Shown: positions 42,423 through 50,897 of the stretch, piece by piece
How positions within the stretch are numbered: position 1 is the first letter of the stretch
How the letters are laid out: each line of letters opens with the position of its first letter
Assembly: GCF_013410545.1 (NCBI RefSeq)
Contig: NZ_JACCFV010000001.1
Location: 3,100,001-3,164,000, forward strand
Direction of reading: 5' to 3'
DNA: 64,000 nt
Source of the DNA: Pseudoclavibacter chungangensis
GTDB lineage: Bacteria > Actinomycetota > Actinomycetes > Actinomycetales > Microbacteriaceae
Notes under the pieces: model-generated
Told to the model about the DNA's origin: nothing
Database searches by the model: none
The model's input: the letters and a program-made list of their open reading frames with translations, nothing else
Program-made: the position numbers and the translations under genes

Positions 42423-42552
42423 GGTCCAGTATCGGCACGGCGCCCGAGGATTCGCGTCGCTCGGGCGGCCTGCGGCGTACATCGAACGGTGTACAGGCGG
42501 CCTGCCGCGTTCGCCGGACGCGCCGACGTCCGCCGCACGCGACGCTGAAGGC

Positions 42553-43545
42553 ATGTTCGCTCTCGCCATCGACCCCGCCGCGCTCGACGGGACGCCGCTG
42601 TTCGGCGCGCTCGCGCTCCTCGCGCTCCTCGACTCCCTGAGCTTCGGGACGCTGCTCATCCCGCTCTGGCTGCTCCTCGTGCCCGGCCGCGTGCGGCTCG
42701 GCCGCATGCTGCTCTATCTGGGCACGATCGTCGTCTTCTACGCGGCGGTCGGGGTGGTGCTCATGCTCGGCGCCTCGGTCGCGTTCGACGCGCTGCGCGA
42801 CGCGCTCGAGACCCCGGTCGCGTACGGCGTACAGCTCGTGCTCGGCGTCGGCCTGTTCGCGCTGAGTTTCGCACTCGACTCCCCGCGAGCGAAGCGGGAG
42901 GGACCGGCGCGTGCGGCGCGATGGCGGGCGCGGGCGATGGGCGGCGAGGTCGGCGCCGAGCGGGAGGCCACGACGGCCACGGCGCACGCGGTGAGCCCAG
43001 CCGACGCGCACGTGATCACGGGACCCGAACCGTCCACGAGGACGAGCACGCACGTGGGTCCGGGCGCGGGGCAGGACCCGGACCCGAGCGCGATCGCGCA
43101 CCCGGGCCGCGGTGGTCGTGGGCGTCCGGCCGCCGATCACGCCGACGCCGCGGGCGCCGGCACGGCCGGGCGGCAGGGGCGCCCGAACCGCGCCGTGCGG
43201 GGCTCCGTCGCGGCGCTCATGGGGCTCGCGCTCACGGCGGCCGCGCTCGAGGTGGCGACGATGCTGCCGTATCTCGCGGGCATCGGAATGATCACGGCGG
43301 CCGAGCCGGCCTGGGACGCGCGCACGGCGTTGCTGCTCGGCTACTGCCTCGTGATGGTGCTGCCGGCGATCGTCCTGACGGTGTTGCGCATCGTCGCGGC
43401 ACCGCTCGTGGCGGCCCCGCTGGCCCGGCTGGAGGCGTGGCTCTCGAAGTCGGCGGCGAGCACGACGGCGTGGATCGTCGGCATCGTCGGCGTCCTGCTC
43501 GCGCTCGACGCCCTGCGCACGCTCGGCCCCCTGATCGGCACGTGA
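42553..43545 (+). CDS. GAP-family (Sap-like, sulfolipid-1-addressing) membrane protein
   Basis: This 330-residue protein has six hydrophobic helices split into two groups of three by a hydrophilic ~110-residue loop (about residues 115-225). It starts with LLALLDSLSFGTLLIPLWLLL and shows the Pro-containing helices and VRLGRMLLYLGTIVVFYAAVG pattern of the GAP/Sap family (LysE superfamily-like). In mycobacteria such proteins assist export of glycolipids; the substrate here is unknown. The ATG at 42553 has GAAGG close upstream. Confidence 0.82.
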   Translation: MFALAIDPAALDGTPLFGALALLALLDSLSFGTLLIPLWLLLVPGRVRLGRMLLYLGTIVVFYAAVGVVLMLGASVAFDALRDALETPVAYGVQLVLGVGLFALSFALDSPRAKREGPARAARWRARAMGGEVGAEREATTATAHAVSPADAHVITGPEPSTRTSTHVGPGAGQDPDPSAIAHPGRGGRGRPAADHADAAGAGTAGRQGRPNRAVRGSVAALMGLALTAAALEVATMLPYLAGIGMITAAEPAWDARTALLLGYCLVMVLPAIVLTVLRIVAAPLVAAPLARLEAWLSKSAASTTAWIVGIVGVLLALDALRTLGPLIGT

Positions 43546-43554
43546 CCCCACGAA

Positions 43555-43607
43555 AAAGCCGGGTTGTTGCTACCGGGCCGCGGGCCCGGTAGCAACAACC
43601 CGGCTTT
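43555..43607. terminator. Family hairpin, copy 4: 25-bp stem between convergent genes
   Basis: Arms 43555-43579 and 43583-43607 pair perfectly around a 3-base loop with the shared core GCCGGGTTGTTGCTACCGGG. An A5 run lies on the left and TTT on the right. It starts 9 bases after the GAP-family stop and lies 43 bases before the end of the convergent MHS-transporter gene, a good two-way terminator place. Confidence 0.9.
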
Positions 43608-43650
43608 CTGTGCGGCGGTGGGTTTCTGCCACGTTGGTGGAGAGGTGGGG

Positions 43651-45078
43651 TCAGGGCTTGTTGGGTTTGCCGATCAGCGTCTCGCCGTTCGCGATGCGCA
43701 GGTGGTCGTCGCTGCCCGGGATCACGTTGCCGCGCAACGAACGGCCCGCCGTCTCCTTGAACGTGAGCACCGAGACGAGCCCGATCACACCGGCGACCGT
43801 GAGGTAGATGCCCGGGATGAGCACGTTGCCCGTCGCGTCGATGAGCGCCTCGTTCACCGAACCGGCCGTGCCGCCGAACAGCGCGGTCGAGATGTTGTAG
43901 CCGATCGCGAAGCCCGAGTAGCGCACGGCCGTCGGGAACAGTGCGGGGAGCGTGGCCGAGATCGTCGAGATGATCATGACGAGGAACAGCCCGAGGATGC
44001 CGATACCGAGCACCTGCGTCCACAGCGAGTCGATCTGGATGAGCATGACCGCGGGAATCGACAGCACGATGAACCCGATGCTCGCGACGATGAGCTGCGG
44101 CTTCCGGCCGATCCGGTCGCTCAACACGCCGAACGGCACGATGACCAGCATCATGAGCAACTGGATGATGACGAGCGAGAAGTTCGCCTCGGCGGCCCCG
44201 TGCCCGAGCGTCGACGAGAGGTACGTCGGCATGTACGTGAGCACGAGGTAGAAGGCGACGTTGATCAGGATCACGAAGCCGAACAGCTTCAGCACCTGGA
44301 ACGGGTACGTGACGATGAGTGTGCCGAGCGCCTTCAGCGCCAACTCGTTCGTGGTCGTCTGCGCCGAGTCCTCGGTGAACGTCTCCGACTCGGTCAGGTG
44401 ACGGCGCATCCACAGTGCGACGAGACCGAGCACGAGCGTCACGAGGAACGGCACGCGCCACCACCCCGCGAGCATGCCGTCCTCGCCGACGACGAGCGTG
44501 AGTGCGGTGCACAGGATCGCGGCGGCGCTGAACCCGGCGAGCGTCCCGAACTCGAGGAACGAGCCGTACTGGCCGCGCTTGTTGTCGGGTGCGTGCTCCG
44601 ACATGAACACCGCGGCGCCCGCGTACTCGCCGCCCGCCGAGAAACCCTGCACCATACGCAGGAACACGAGCAGGATCGGCGCGAGGTAGCCGACCTGTTC
44701 GGACGTCGGGAGCACGCCGATGAGCGCCGTCGAGAGGCTGATGACGACGATCGTGAACACGAGCACCTTGCGGCGCCCGATGCGGTCACCGAGCGGCCCG
44801 AGGATCATGCCGCCGAACGGCCGCACGAGGAACGAGATCGCGAAGGCAGCGAGCGCGAGGATCGTGGGCAGCGCGCCCGACTCGTCGCCGAACGTGAAGA
44901 ACAGTTGCGCGATGTAGACGACGAGGTAGCCGTAGATGCCGTAGTCGAACCACTCGATGGCATTGCCGATCGCGGCACCGGCGACCGACTTCCGCGCGTC
45001 CTTGCGCTCGGCCGGCGTGAAGTCGATCTCTCTCGTGATGGGCGGTAACTCGTGGGGCGTCGCGGGCTTCTCGGTCAT
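43651..45078 (-). CDS. MHS-family (ProP-like) major-facilitator transporter
   Basis: This 475-residue protein has 12 transmembrane helices. The metabolite:H+ symporter features are clear: GNAIEWFDYGIYGYL in helix 1, GPLGDRIGRRKVLVFTI between helices 2 and 3, QGFSAGGEYAGA in helix 4, and GVLSDRIGRKPQL in the second half. MHS members import proline, betaine, ectoine, citrate or similar small acids. AGGAG is 7 bases ahead of the ATG. It lies 59 bases after the M20 deacylase gene on the same strand, so it probably imports the compound degraded by the two enzymes. Confidence 0.92.
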   Translation of the reverse strand: MTEKPATPHELPPITREIDFTPAERKDARKSVAGAAIGNAIEWFDYGIYGYLVVYIAQLFFTFGDESGALPTILALAAFAISFLVRPFGGMILGPLGDRIGRRKVLVFTIVVISLSTALIGVLPTSEQVGYLAPILLVFLRMVQGFSAGGEYAGAAVFMSEHAPDNKRGQYGSFLEFGTLAGFSAAAILCTALTLVVGEDGMLAGWWRVPFLVTLVLGLVALWMRRHLTESETFTEDSAQTTTNELALKALGTLIVTYPFQVLKLFGFVILINVAFYLVLTYMPTYLSSTLGHGAAEANFSLVIIQLLMMLVIVPFGVLSDRIGRKPQLIVASIGFIVLSIPAVMLIQIDSLWTQVLGIGILGLFLVMIISTISATLPALFPTAVRYSGFAIGYNISTALFGGTAGSVNEALIDATGNVLIPGIYLTVAGVIGLVSVLTFKETAGRSLRGNVIPGSDDHLRIANGETLIGKPNKP

Positions 45079-45137
45079 GAAGTGCTCCTGGTTGCGTCGT
45101 GTTCGTCTGGATCTCGAATCGGCACTGGGCAAGCGGT

Positions 45138-46388
45138 CTACAGGGTCGTCGTGGTCTCCTCCAGCCGTTCCACGCGCTGTGCACTGCGCAGCGCGATGAG
45201 CGCGTAGGCGCGGGCCGCGGTGTGCAGCTCGGTGACCGACACCCGTTCGTCGGGCTGGTGCGCCTGGGTCGTGATGTCGCCCGCGCCGAGGACGACCGTC
45301 GGCACGCCGTGGTGCTCGGCGAGGAATCCGCCCTCGCACGCGGCCGTCCAGATGCCCTGGTCGCCCGCACCGCCCGCATCGGCGACGGCATCGCGGACGC
45401 CGTGGACGAGTGGCGAGTCGGGGTCGGTGACGAAGCCGGGCATGATCATCTCGACGGTGCCGGTCACGGTGATGCGGTCGGTGCCGGGCCGGTTGGCGAA
45501 CGAGATCCGGCGCCTCGTCTCGGCGACGAGGTCGTCGAGGATGGCGTGCGGGTCCTCGCCCGGAAGGGTGCGGCGATCGATGGACAGCGTGCAGCGATCG
45601 GGAACGATCGACGTGCCGTGCCCGCCCTCGACGGTGCCGACGTTCCAGGTCGCCGCGCCGAGCACGGCGTGCGGCTCGCCCGCGAGCCGGGCGCGATCGG
45701 CCTCGACGGCCGCGATGACCTCGCTCGCGGCGACGATCGCACTCGCCCCCTCGTCGGGTTTGCCGGCGTGCGCGCTCGCCCCCTCGACGTCGATGCGGAG
45801 GTTCGCGGCGCCGCGGCAGCCGGTGATCGTGACGAGCCCGGTCGGCTCGGCGACGATGCACGCCGCGAACCGTTCGCGCTCCGCGGTCTCGCAGTAGCGG
45901 CGTGCGCCGGTCGCGTCGGCCTCCTCGTCGACGGTGCAGACGAGGGTCATGGCGATGTCGGGGGCCTCGGCGTGGACGGCGGCCATCGCGGCGACGACGG
46001 CCGCGAGGCCGCCCTTCATGTCGGTCGAGCCGCGCCCGACGAGCGCGTCGCCGTCGCGTCGCGGTTCGAACGGATCGCTCGTCCATCCCTCGCCCGCGGG
46101 GACGACGTCGCTGTGGCCGAGGAAGAGCACGCCGCCCTCCGTCCGCCCGTCGCCGCCGAGTCGGGCGACGAGGTTGGGGCGCCCCGGCGCGACGTCGTCG
46201 AGCGTCACCTCGGCGCCGATCGCGCGCAGCGCGAACGCGAGCTGTGTGGCCGTGGCCTCCTCCGTCCCGCCGGGGTTCTCGCCCGCGGCGCGGATGAGGT
46301 CGGCCGCGAGCACGGCGACCGCCTCGGCGTCGATCCGGTCGAGCACGCTCGCCTCGAGCGGCCCGTCGGTCGTGCCGCCGAGCGTCAC
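45138..46388 (-). CDS. M20-family deacylase (ArgE/DapE/DoeB-like)
   Basis: This 416-residue protein starts at GTG 46388, overlapping the M24-like stop (GTGA). Zinc ligands and catalytic residues of M20 are present: GHSDVVPAGEGW (His, Asp), GSTDMKGG (bridging Asp), VDEEADATGA (Glu-Glu) and a late AEHHGVPTVVLG His. It has a lid domain with DIAMTLV and GTSIVPDRC. M20 enzymes of this layout remove N-acyl groups (ornithine, diaminopimelate, N-acetyl-diaminobutyrate). Coupling to a creatinase/ectoine-hydrolase-like gene and an MHS importer favours the ectoine breakdown deacetylase role; this is inferred. Confidence 0.87.
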   Translation of the reverse strand: MTLGGTTDGPLEASVLDRIDAEAVAVLAADLIRAAGENPGGTEEATATQLAFALRAIGAEVTLDDVAPGRPNLVARLGGDGRTEGGVLFLGHSDVVPAGEGWTSDPFEPRRDGDALVGRGSTDMKGGLAAVVAAMAAVHAEAPDIAMTLVCTVDEEADATGARRYCETAERERFAACIVAEPTGLVTITGCRGAANLRIDVEGASAHAGKPDEGASAIVAASEVIAAVEADRARLAGEPHAVLGAATWNVGTVEGGHGTSIVPDRCTLSIDRRTLPGEDPHAILDDLVAETRRRISFANRPGTDRITVTGTVEMIMPGFVTDPDSPLVHGVRDAVADAGGAGDQGIWTAACEGGFLAEHHGVPTVVLGAGDITTQAHQPDERVSVTELHTAARAYALIALRSAQRVERLEETTTTL

Positions 46389-47605
46389 AGCGTCCGCCCG
46401 GCGTCGATCGTGATGAGTTCGCGCGCCACATCGGTCAGCGTCTCGACGCCGTCCGCCGTGACGTGTACCGATTCGGACACCTCGAAGCCGTAGCCGGTCA
46501 TCCACATGCCCGCGATGAGGTGGAACGTCATGTGCTCGGCGAGCACGGTCGGGTCGTCGGCCCGGATGCTGACCGTGCGCTCGCCCCAGTCGGGCGGGTA
46601 GCCGATGCCGATCGAGTAGCCGAGTCGCGAGTTCTTCGAGAATCCCGCGGCCTCGATGACGCGCGTGAACGCGGCCGTCACGTCGTGTGCCGTGACGCCG
46701 GGCCGGACGGCGGCGAGAGCCGCGTCGAGCCCCTCGACGGTCGCGCCCGCGAGGCGGTCGAGCTCGCTCGACGGCGTGCCGATGATCGCGGTGCGTGCGA
46801 GCGGCGCGTGGTAGCGGCGGTGCACGCCCGCGAGCTCGATCGACACGGGCTCGTCGGCGCGCAGGGGCGCGTTCGTCCACGTGAGGTGCGGGGTGTCGGC
46901 CCCCTCGCCGACCGGCAGCATGGGCACGATCGCCGGGTAGTCGCCGTCGGCGCCCGGCACCCCGCGCGCCTGGGCGGCGAGGATCTCGGCGGCGACCTCG
47001 TTCTGGGCCCGCCCGGGGGCGATCGCCTCGAGGCCCGCGCGCATGGCGGCGCTCGCGACGAGACCGGCGGCGCGCATGAGCTCGATCTCGCCGGGCGTCT
47101 TCACGAGCCGCACCCAGTTGACGACGTCGTTGCTCTCGACGAACGTCCACTCGGGCAGGCCCACGCCGATCGCGAGGAACGTGCGGACCGAGAAGAAGTG
47201 CGCCTCGCCCTCGTAGCCGACGCGCGCGGCCGTCGCGTGCCCGCGTTCGCGCAGTCGCTGCGCGATCCAGTCGCCCGGGTGGACGTCGGTGTGGTGCACG
47301 AGCGTCTCGGGGTAGCCGAGCACGTCCTCGGCCGGGATCCCGGCGGCGGTGCGGTGGGCGCCGTTCGCGTCCATCTCGCGCATGAGCAGGGTGGGTCGTC
47401 CCTCGACGGGGAGGTGCAGGACCTGTGGCATGTAGAACGACCAGGCGTTGTAGCCGGTCAGGTAGTAGAGGTTCGCGGGATCGGCGATGAGCAGAGCGTC
47501 GAAGCCCCGTTCCCGGGCGGCCTCGCGCACCCGCTGCTGCCGCGCCGCGTACTCCTCCGCCGTGAACGGCGCGACGGCACCGCCGTCCTCCACCTGCTGT
47601 CCCAT
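46385..47605 (-). CDS. M24 creatinase-fold hydrolase, likely ectoine-hydrolase-like
   Basis: This 406-residue protein is of the M24 (pita-bread) superfamily, with an N-terminal creatinase domain (ALLIADPANLYYLTGYNAWS) and a C-terminal catalytic domain. The metal-binding Asp-Asp of aminopeptidases is replaced: the stretch reads SIELAGVHRRYHAPLART, where the first Asp is Glu and the second is lost. This is seen in metal-independent creatinases and in ectoine hydrolase (DoeA/EutD), which also share the GYSIGIGYPPDWGERTVSIR-type motif. It opens the three-gene operon. A generic Xaa-Pro peptidase role is unlikely for lack of metal ligands. Confidence 0.83.
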   Translation of the reverse strand: MGQQVEDGGAVAPFTAEEYAARQQRVREAARERGFDALLIADPANLYYLTGYNAWSFYMPQVLHLPVEGRPTLLMREMDANGAHRTAAGIPAEDVLGYPETLVHHTDVHPGDWIAQRLRERGHATAARVGYEGEAHFFSVRTFLAIGVGLPEWTFVESNDVVNWVRLVKTPGEIELMRAAGLVASAAMRAGLEAIAPGRAQNEVAAEILAAQARGVPGADGDYPAIVPMLPVGEGADTPHLTWTNAPLRADEPVSIELAGVHRRYHAPLARTAIIGTPSSELDRLAGATVEGLDAALAAVRPGVTAHDVTAAFTRVIEAAGFSKNSRLGYSIGIGYPPDWGERTVSIRADDPTVLAEHMTFHLIAGMWMTGYGFEVSESVHVTADGVETLTDVARELITIDAGRTL

Positions 47606-47721
47606 GTCGGCCTCCCCGCCCCCCGGAACACCCGACGGCGCGCTTCCAGCCTATGACCCCTCCTGTTCCGGCACGGTTACGGCGTCGTTCACCGGGCCCC
47701 GCCGCGCGCCGGTCGCCCGCG

Positions 47722-48048
47722 TCAGGAGAGGTTGACGAGCAGCACGAAGACGATCGTCCCGATCCCGACGCTCAGGAGCGTTCGCCTCCCGAACAGCAGG
47801 TGCACGGCGACCGTGACGGCGGCGGCCGGCACGGCCGCGGCGGCATGACCGGTACCCGTCGTGACGGTGTCCGTGAACGTCGCGGCGGCGAGAATCGCGA
47901 GGATGCCGACGGGCATCCACGTCGCCATCGTGGTGACGAACCTCGATTCGCGCAGCGGTTTCAGGATCGCGAACGGCACGGCGCGCAGGGCGAGCGTGAT
48001 GACGAAACCGACCGTGAGGACGCCCGCCACGTACCACGGGTCAAGCAT
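47722..48048 (-). CDS. azlD: AzlD-like subunit of branched-chain amino acid exporter
   Basis: This 108-residue protein has four hydrophobic helices and the AzlD pattern (VGFVITLALRAVPFAIL, WMPVGILAILA). GGGAGG precedes the ATG closely. It overlaps the azlC gene by 8 bases; the two proteins form the small-plus-large exporter for branched-chain amino acids or analogues. It is 116 bases upstream of the M24 gene on the same strand but likely a separate unit. Confidence 0.88.
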   Translation of the reverse strand: MLDPWYVAGVLTVGFVITLALRAVPFAILKPLRESRFVTTMATWMPVGILAILAAATFTDTVTTGTGHAAAAVPAAAVTVAVHLLFGRRTLLSVGIGTIVFVLLVNLS

Positions 48049-48835
48049 GGTCCTCCCTCTCGGTGCTCGCCACCCCGCGGGTCGCGCCCCCGTCGCCGTC
48101 CGCACCGTCACCGGGCACCATCACGGCAGCCGTTCGGCGCCCCGTGGCGACGAAGCGCACGACGAGCGCGGCGACGAAGCCGAGCAGCCCCACGAGGAGG
48201 GCCGCGTCCGGTGCAACGAGGGTCGCGACGGCGAACGAGAGGCCCGCGAGCACGAGCGACGGGATCTGCGCCCGCGTGCGGCACGCATCGAGCGTGAGGG
48301 TGATGAACAGCGCGCACAGCGCGAACTCGAGCCCCTCGATGCGTTCCGGGAGCAGCGAACCGGCTGCGACCCCGACGAGACCGCCGCCGAGCCAGTAGAG
48401 CTGGAACGCGAGCTGCACCGTGATGAGACGCACACCGGTCCAGTCGCGCGGCGAGGCGGCGGTCACGGCGAAGGACTCGTCCGTGAGCGCGTACACCGAA
48501 TAGGCACGTGCGATCCGGCTCCGCACGACGCGCAGCGGGAACGAGAAGGCGTAGAACACGTGTCGGAAGTTCACGAGGAACGTCGTGAGCGCGATGGTCG
48601 CGAGTGGTGTGCCCGCGCTCATCATGCCGACGATCATGAGCTCGAGCGAGCCCGCGTAGGTGGTCACGGAGAGCGCGGGGGCGATCCACCAGGGCAGACC
48701 GGCCTGGACGACGAGCAGGCCGAACGCGATGCCGAGCGGGAACATGCCGAGTCCCGCGGCGGTCGAGCGCCGCAGCCCCTCGGCGACCTCGTGTCGCCAC
48801 CCGTGCCGCATCGGGTTCGGAGCACGCGTCGACAT
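48041..48835 (-). CDS. azlC: AzlC-like large subunit of branched-chain amino acid exporter
   Basis: This 264-residue protein (from ATG 48835; a start 12 codons earlier is possible) has six to eight helices with the AzlC signature: GMFPLGIAFGLLVVQAGLPW, TYAGSLELMIVGMM, LTTFLVNFRHVFYAFS and YALTDESFAV. A ~30-residue Asp/Gly-rich tail is extra. It works with AzlD, encoded in overlap downstream. Confidence 0.9.
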   Translation of the reverse strand: MSTRAPNPMRHGWRHEVAEGLRRSTAAGLGMFPLGIAFGLLVVQAGLPWWIAPALSVTTYAGSLELMIVGMMSAGTPLATIALTTFLVNFRHVFYAFSFPLRVVRSRIARAYSVYALTDESFAVTAASPRDWTGVRLITVQLAFQLYWLGGGLVGVAAGSLLPERIEGLEFALCALFITLTLDACRTRAQIPSLVLAGLSFAVATLVAPDAALLVGLLGFVAALVVRFVATGRRTAAVMVPGDGADGDGGATRGVASTEREDHA

Positions 48836-48893
48836 GACCACCATGATCGCGGAGCGTGCCGACGCGCGCACGTTCGTCTCACCGCGTGTCGGG

Positions 48894-50897
48894 TCAGGTG
48901 CCGGCGCGTGCTTCCAGGTGCCGGAACGCGCCGGCCCGTTCGCGCAGTTCGCCCGCCGTGCCCGTCTCGACGACGCGGCCCGCGTCGATCACGACGACGC
49001 GGCCGTCGTCGGGCACGAGGTCGGCGCGGTGCGTGATCTCGACGACGGTGAGCTCGGGCCGGTGCTCGCGGAGCCTCGCCCGCACGCTCGCCGCGGTCTC
49101 CGCGTCGAGCTGGCTGAGGGCCTCGTCGAGCACGAGGACCGTGGGGTGTGCGACGAGCGCCCGCGCGAGGGCGAGCCGCTGCAACTGCCCGCCGGACACG
49201 GCCGCGCCGCGTTCGCCCGTGGCGGTCTCGAGACCGTCGGGGAGCGCATCGATCCACTCGTCGAGCGCGGCGATCCGCAGCGCCGCGTGCAGCCCCTCGT
49301 CGCTCGCGTCGGGTGCCGCGAGACGGAGGTTGTCGGCGAGCGTGCCCCGTAGCAGCGTCGGGCGCTGCGAGACGAGCGCGACACGGCCGCGCAGCTCGTC
49401 GAGCGCGAGGTCCCGGACGTCGGTGCCCCCGAGCGTCACCGTGCCGGTATCGGCGTCGCGGCCGCGCGGAAGGAGCGCGCCGAGCGTGGACTTCCCGGAT
49501 CCGGACACGCCGACGACGGCCGTCCAGCTGCCTGCGGGGAACGTCGCGTCGACGTCGTCGAGTGCGGGCCGCGCGTCACCCGGGTAGCGCACCGTGACGC
49601 CGCGGAGCGTGGCGCTCGCCTCGGCGCCCGCGGTGCGCGGCACCACGGGGTCGCGGACGGGGGCCTCGGCGTCGACGACCCGACGCACGCGCGCGGTCGC
49701 GGCGAACGCCCCGTCGAGGCCGGCGAGGAACTCGTCCACCCCGCGCGTCGGCGCCCACAGTCCGACGCCGACGGCGAGGGCGGTCGCGATCGTCGGGGCA
49801 TCGGCACCGATCGAGGTGCCGACGATCACGACCGCGACGAGCGCGCCGGTCTGCAGCAGGACGACGAGCCCGGCCCGCACGCCGCGCACGCACCCCTCGC
49901 CCGAGCGTGCGCGGGTGAGGGCCGCGTCGGCCGCGTCGAGGCGTCGCAACCGTTGCCGCTCGGCACCGAACGCGAGGATCTCCCGCACGCCCTGCACGTC
50001 GTCGCCGACCTCGGTCGCGATCGCGCCGCGTGCCCGGCCGACGCGTTCGGCGCTGCGCCAGGTCGAGCGCGCCGCGAGGAGCGGGAGCAGGACGACGATC
50101 ACGGCCACGAAGGGGGCGATCGCGAGCGCGAGGCGCGCATCGGTGACGGCCGCGAGCCACGAGAGCGCGACCGCGGGCACGACGACCGCGCTCACGGCGG
50201 GCGGCAAGGTGTGCGCGAAGAACACCTCGATCCGGTCGATGTCGCGCGTCGCGCGCTCGGTGAGCTCGGCACCCGCGCGACCCGCTGTCGCGGCGGGCGC
50301 CTGCGGCGCGAGGCGCGAGAAGAAGAGCTCGCGCAGGCGCTGCAGCGCCGTGAACGCGACCCAGTGCCCGAGGTAGTGCTCGAGGTAGCGCAGGAGCGCC
50401 TTGACGAGCGCAAGGCCGACGAGCGTGCCCGCGAGCGGCAGGAGTGCCACGGCGCCCGTCGATGCCGCGCGCGCGATCGAGCCGGCCGCGACGACGAACA
50501 GGGCGACGCCGAGGAGCTGGTTGACGATGCGCGCGGCGACGGACCCCACGAGCGGTGCGAGCAAGTTCTTCGTATGGCCCACGAGCCAGCGGGTGAGCTT
50601 GAGACGACCCGCTGACGGCTGTCGTGCGGCATCCGTCGCGGCGGTGGCGGACGTCTGCCGAGCGGAACCCGCCGCGGTCGCCGGCGCATCGCTCGCCGTC
50701 GCGTCGCTCGCCATCCCGTCGACTGTGGTCCCGTCGATGGCCGTCCCGTCGCTCGCCGTCCCGTCGCTCGCCGTCCCGGGAGCGGCCGATCCGACCGTCG
50801 CCGTTCCGGGACTCACCGTCGTCGGAGCGGGCGTCACCGGAGTGCTCGTCCCGTCGGGCGTCGGACGCCGCGTGGAGCGCTCGTCGTCGCCGGTCAT
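48894..50897 (-). CDS. cydC: ABC exporter subunit, CydC-like
   Basis: This is a 667-residue fused transmembrane-plus-ATPase protein. The first ~90 residues are Thr/Ala/Asp repeats (TASDGTASDG and similar). Six membrane helices follow, with the CydC-type ALLRYLEHYLGHWVAFTALQRL motif. The ATPase has Walker A GVSGSGKST, signature SGGQLQRLALARAL, Walker B VLVLDEALSQLD and a late His in THRADLVP. It overlaps the partner gene by 4 bases. CydDC exports glutathione or cysteine-type thiols needed for cytochrome bd assembly in many bacteria; no cydAB lies here, so another thiol or drug export role is possible. Confidence 0.82.
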   Translation of the reverse strand: MTGDDERSTRRPTPDGTSTPVTPAPTTVSPGTATVGSAAPGTASDGTASDGTAIDGTTVDGMASDATASDAPATAAGSARQTSATAATDAARQPSAGRLKLTRWLVGHTKNLLAPLVGSVAARIVNQLLGVALFVVAAGSIARAASTGAVALLPLAGTLVGLALVKALLRYLEHYLGHWVAFTALQRLRELFFSRLAPQAPAATAGRAGAELTERATRDIDRIEVFFAHTLPPAVSAVVVPAVALSWLAAVTDARLALAIAPFVAVIVVLLPLLAARSTWRSAERVGRARGAIATEVGDDVQGVREILAFGAERQRLRRLDAADAALTRARSGEGCVRGVRAGLVVLLQTGALVAVVIVGTSIGADAPTIATALAVGVGLWAPTRGVDEFLAGLDGAFAATARVRRVVDAEAPVRDPVVPRTAGAEASATLRGVTVRYPGDARPALDDVDATFPAGSWTAVVGVSGSGKSTLGALLPRGRDADTGTVTLGGTDVRDLALDELRGRVALVSQRPTLLRGTLADNLRLAAPDASDEGLHAALRIAALDEWIDALPDGLETATGERGAAVSGGQLQRLALARALVAHPTVLVLDEALSQLDAETAASVRARLREHRPELTVVEITHRADLVPDDGRVVVIDAGRVVETGTAGELRERAGAFRHLEARAGT

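Noticed and set aside
46385..47605. Plain Xaa-Pro aminopeptidase
   Set aside because: The metal-binding Asp pair needed for M24 aminopeptidases is not present.
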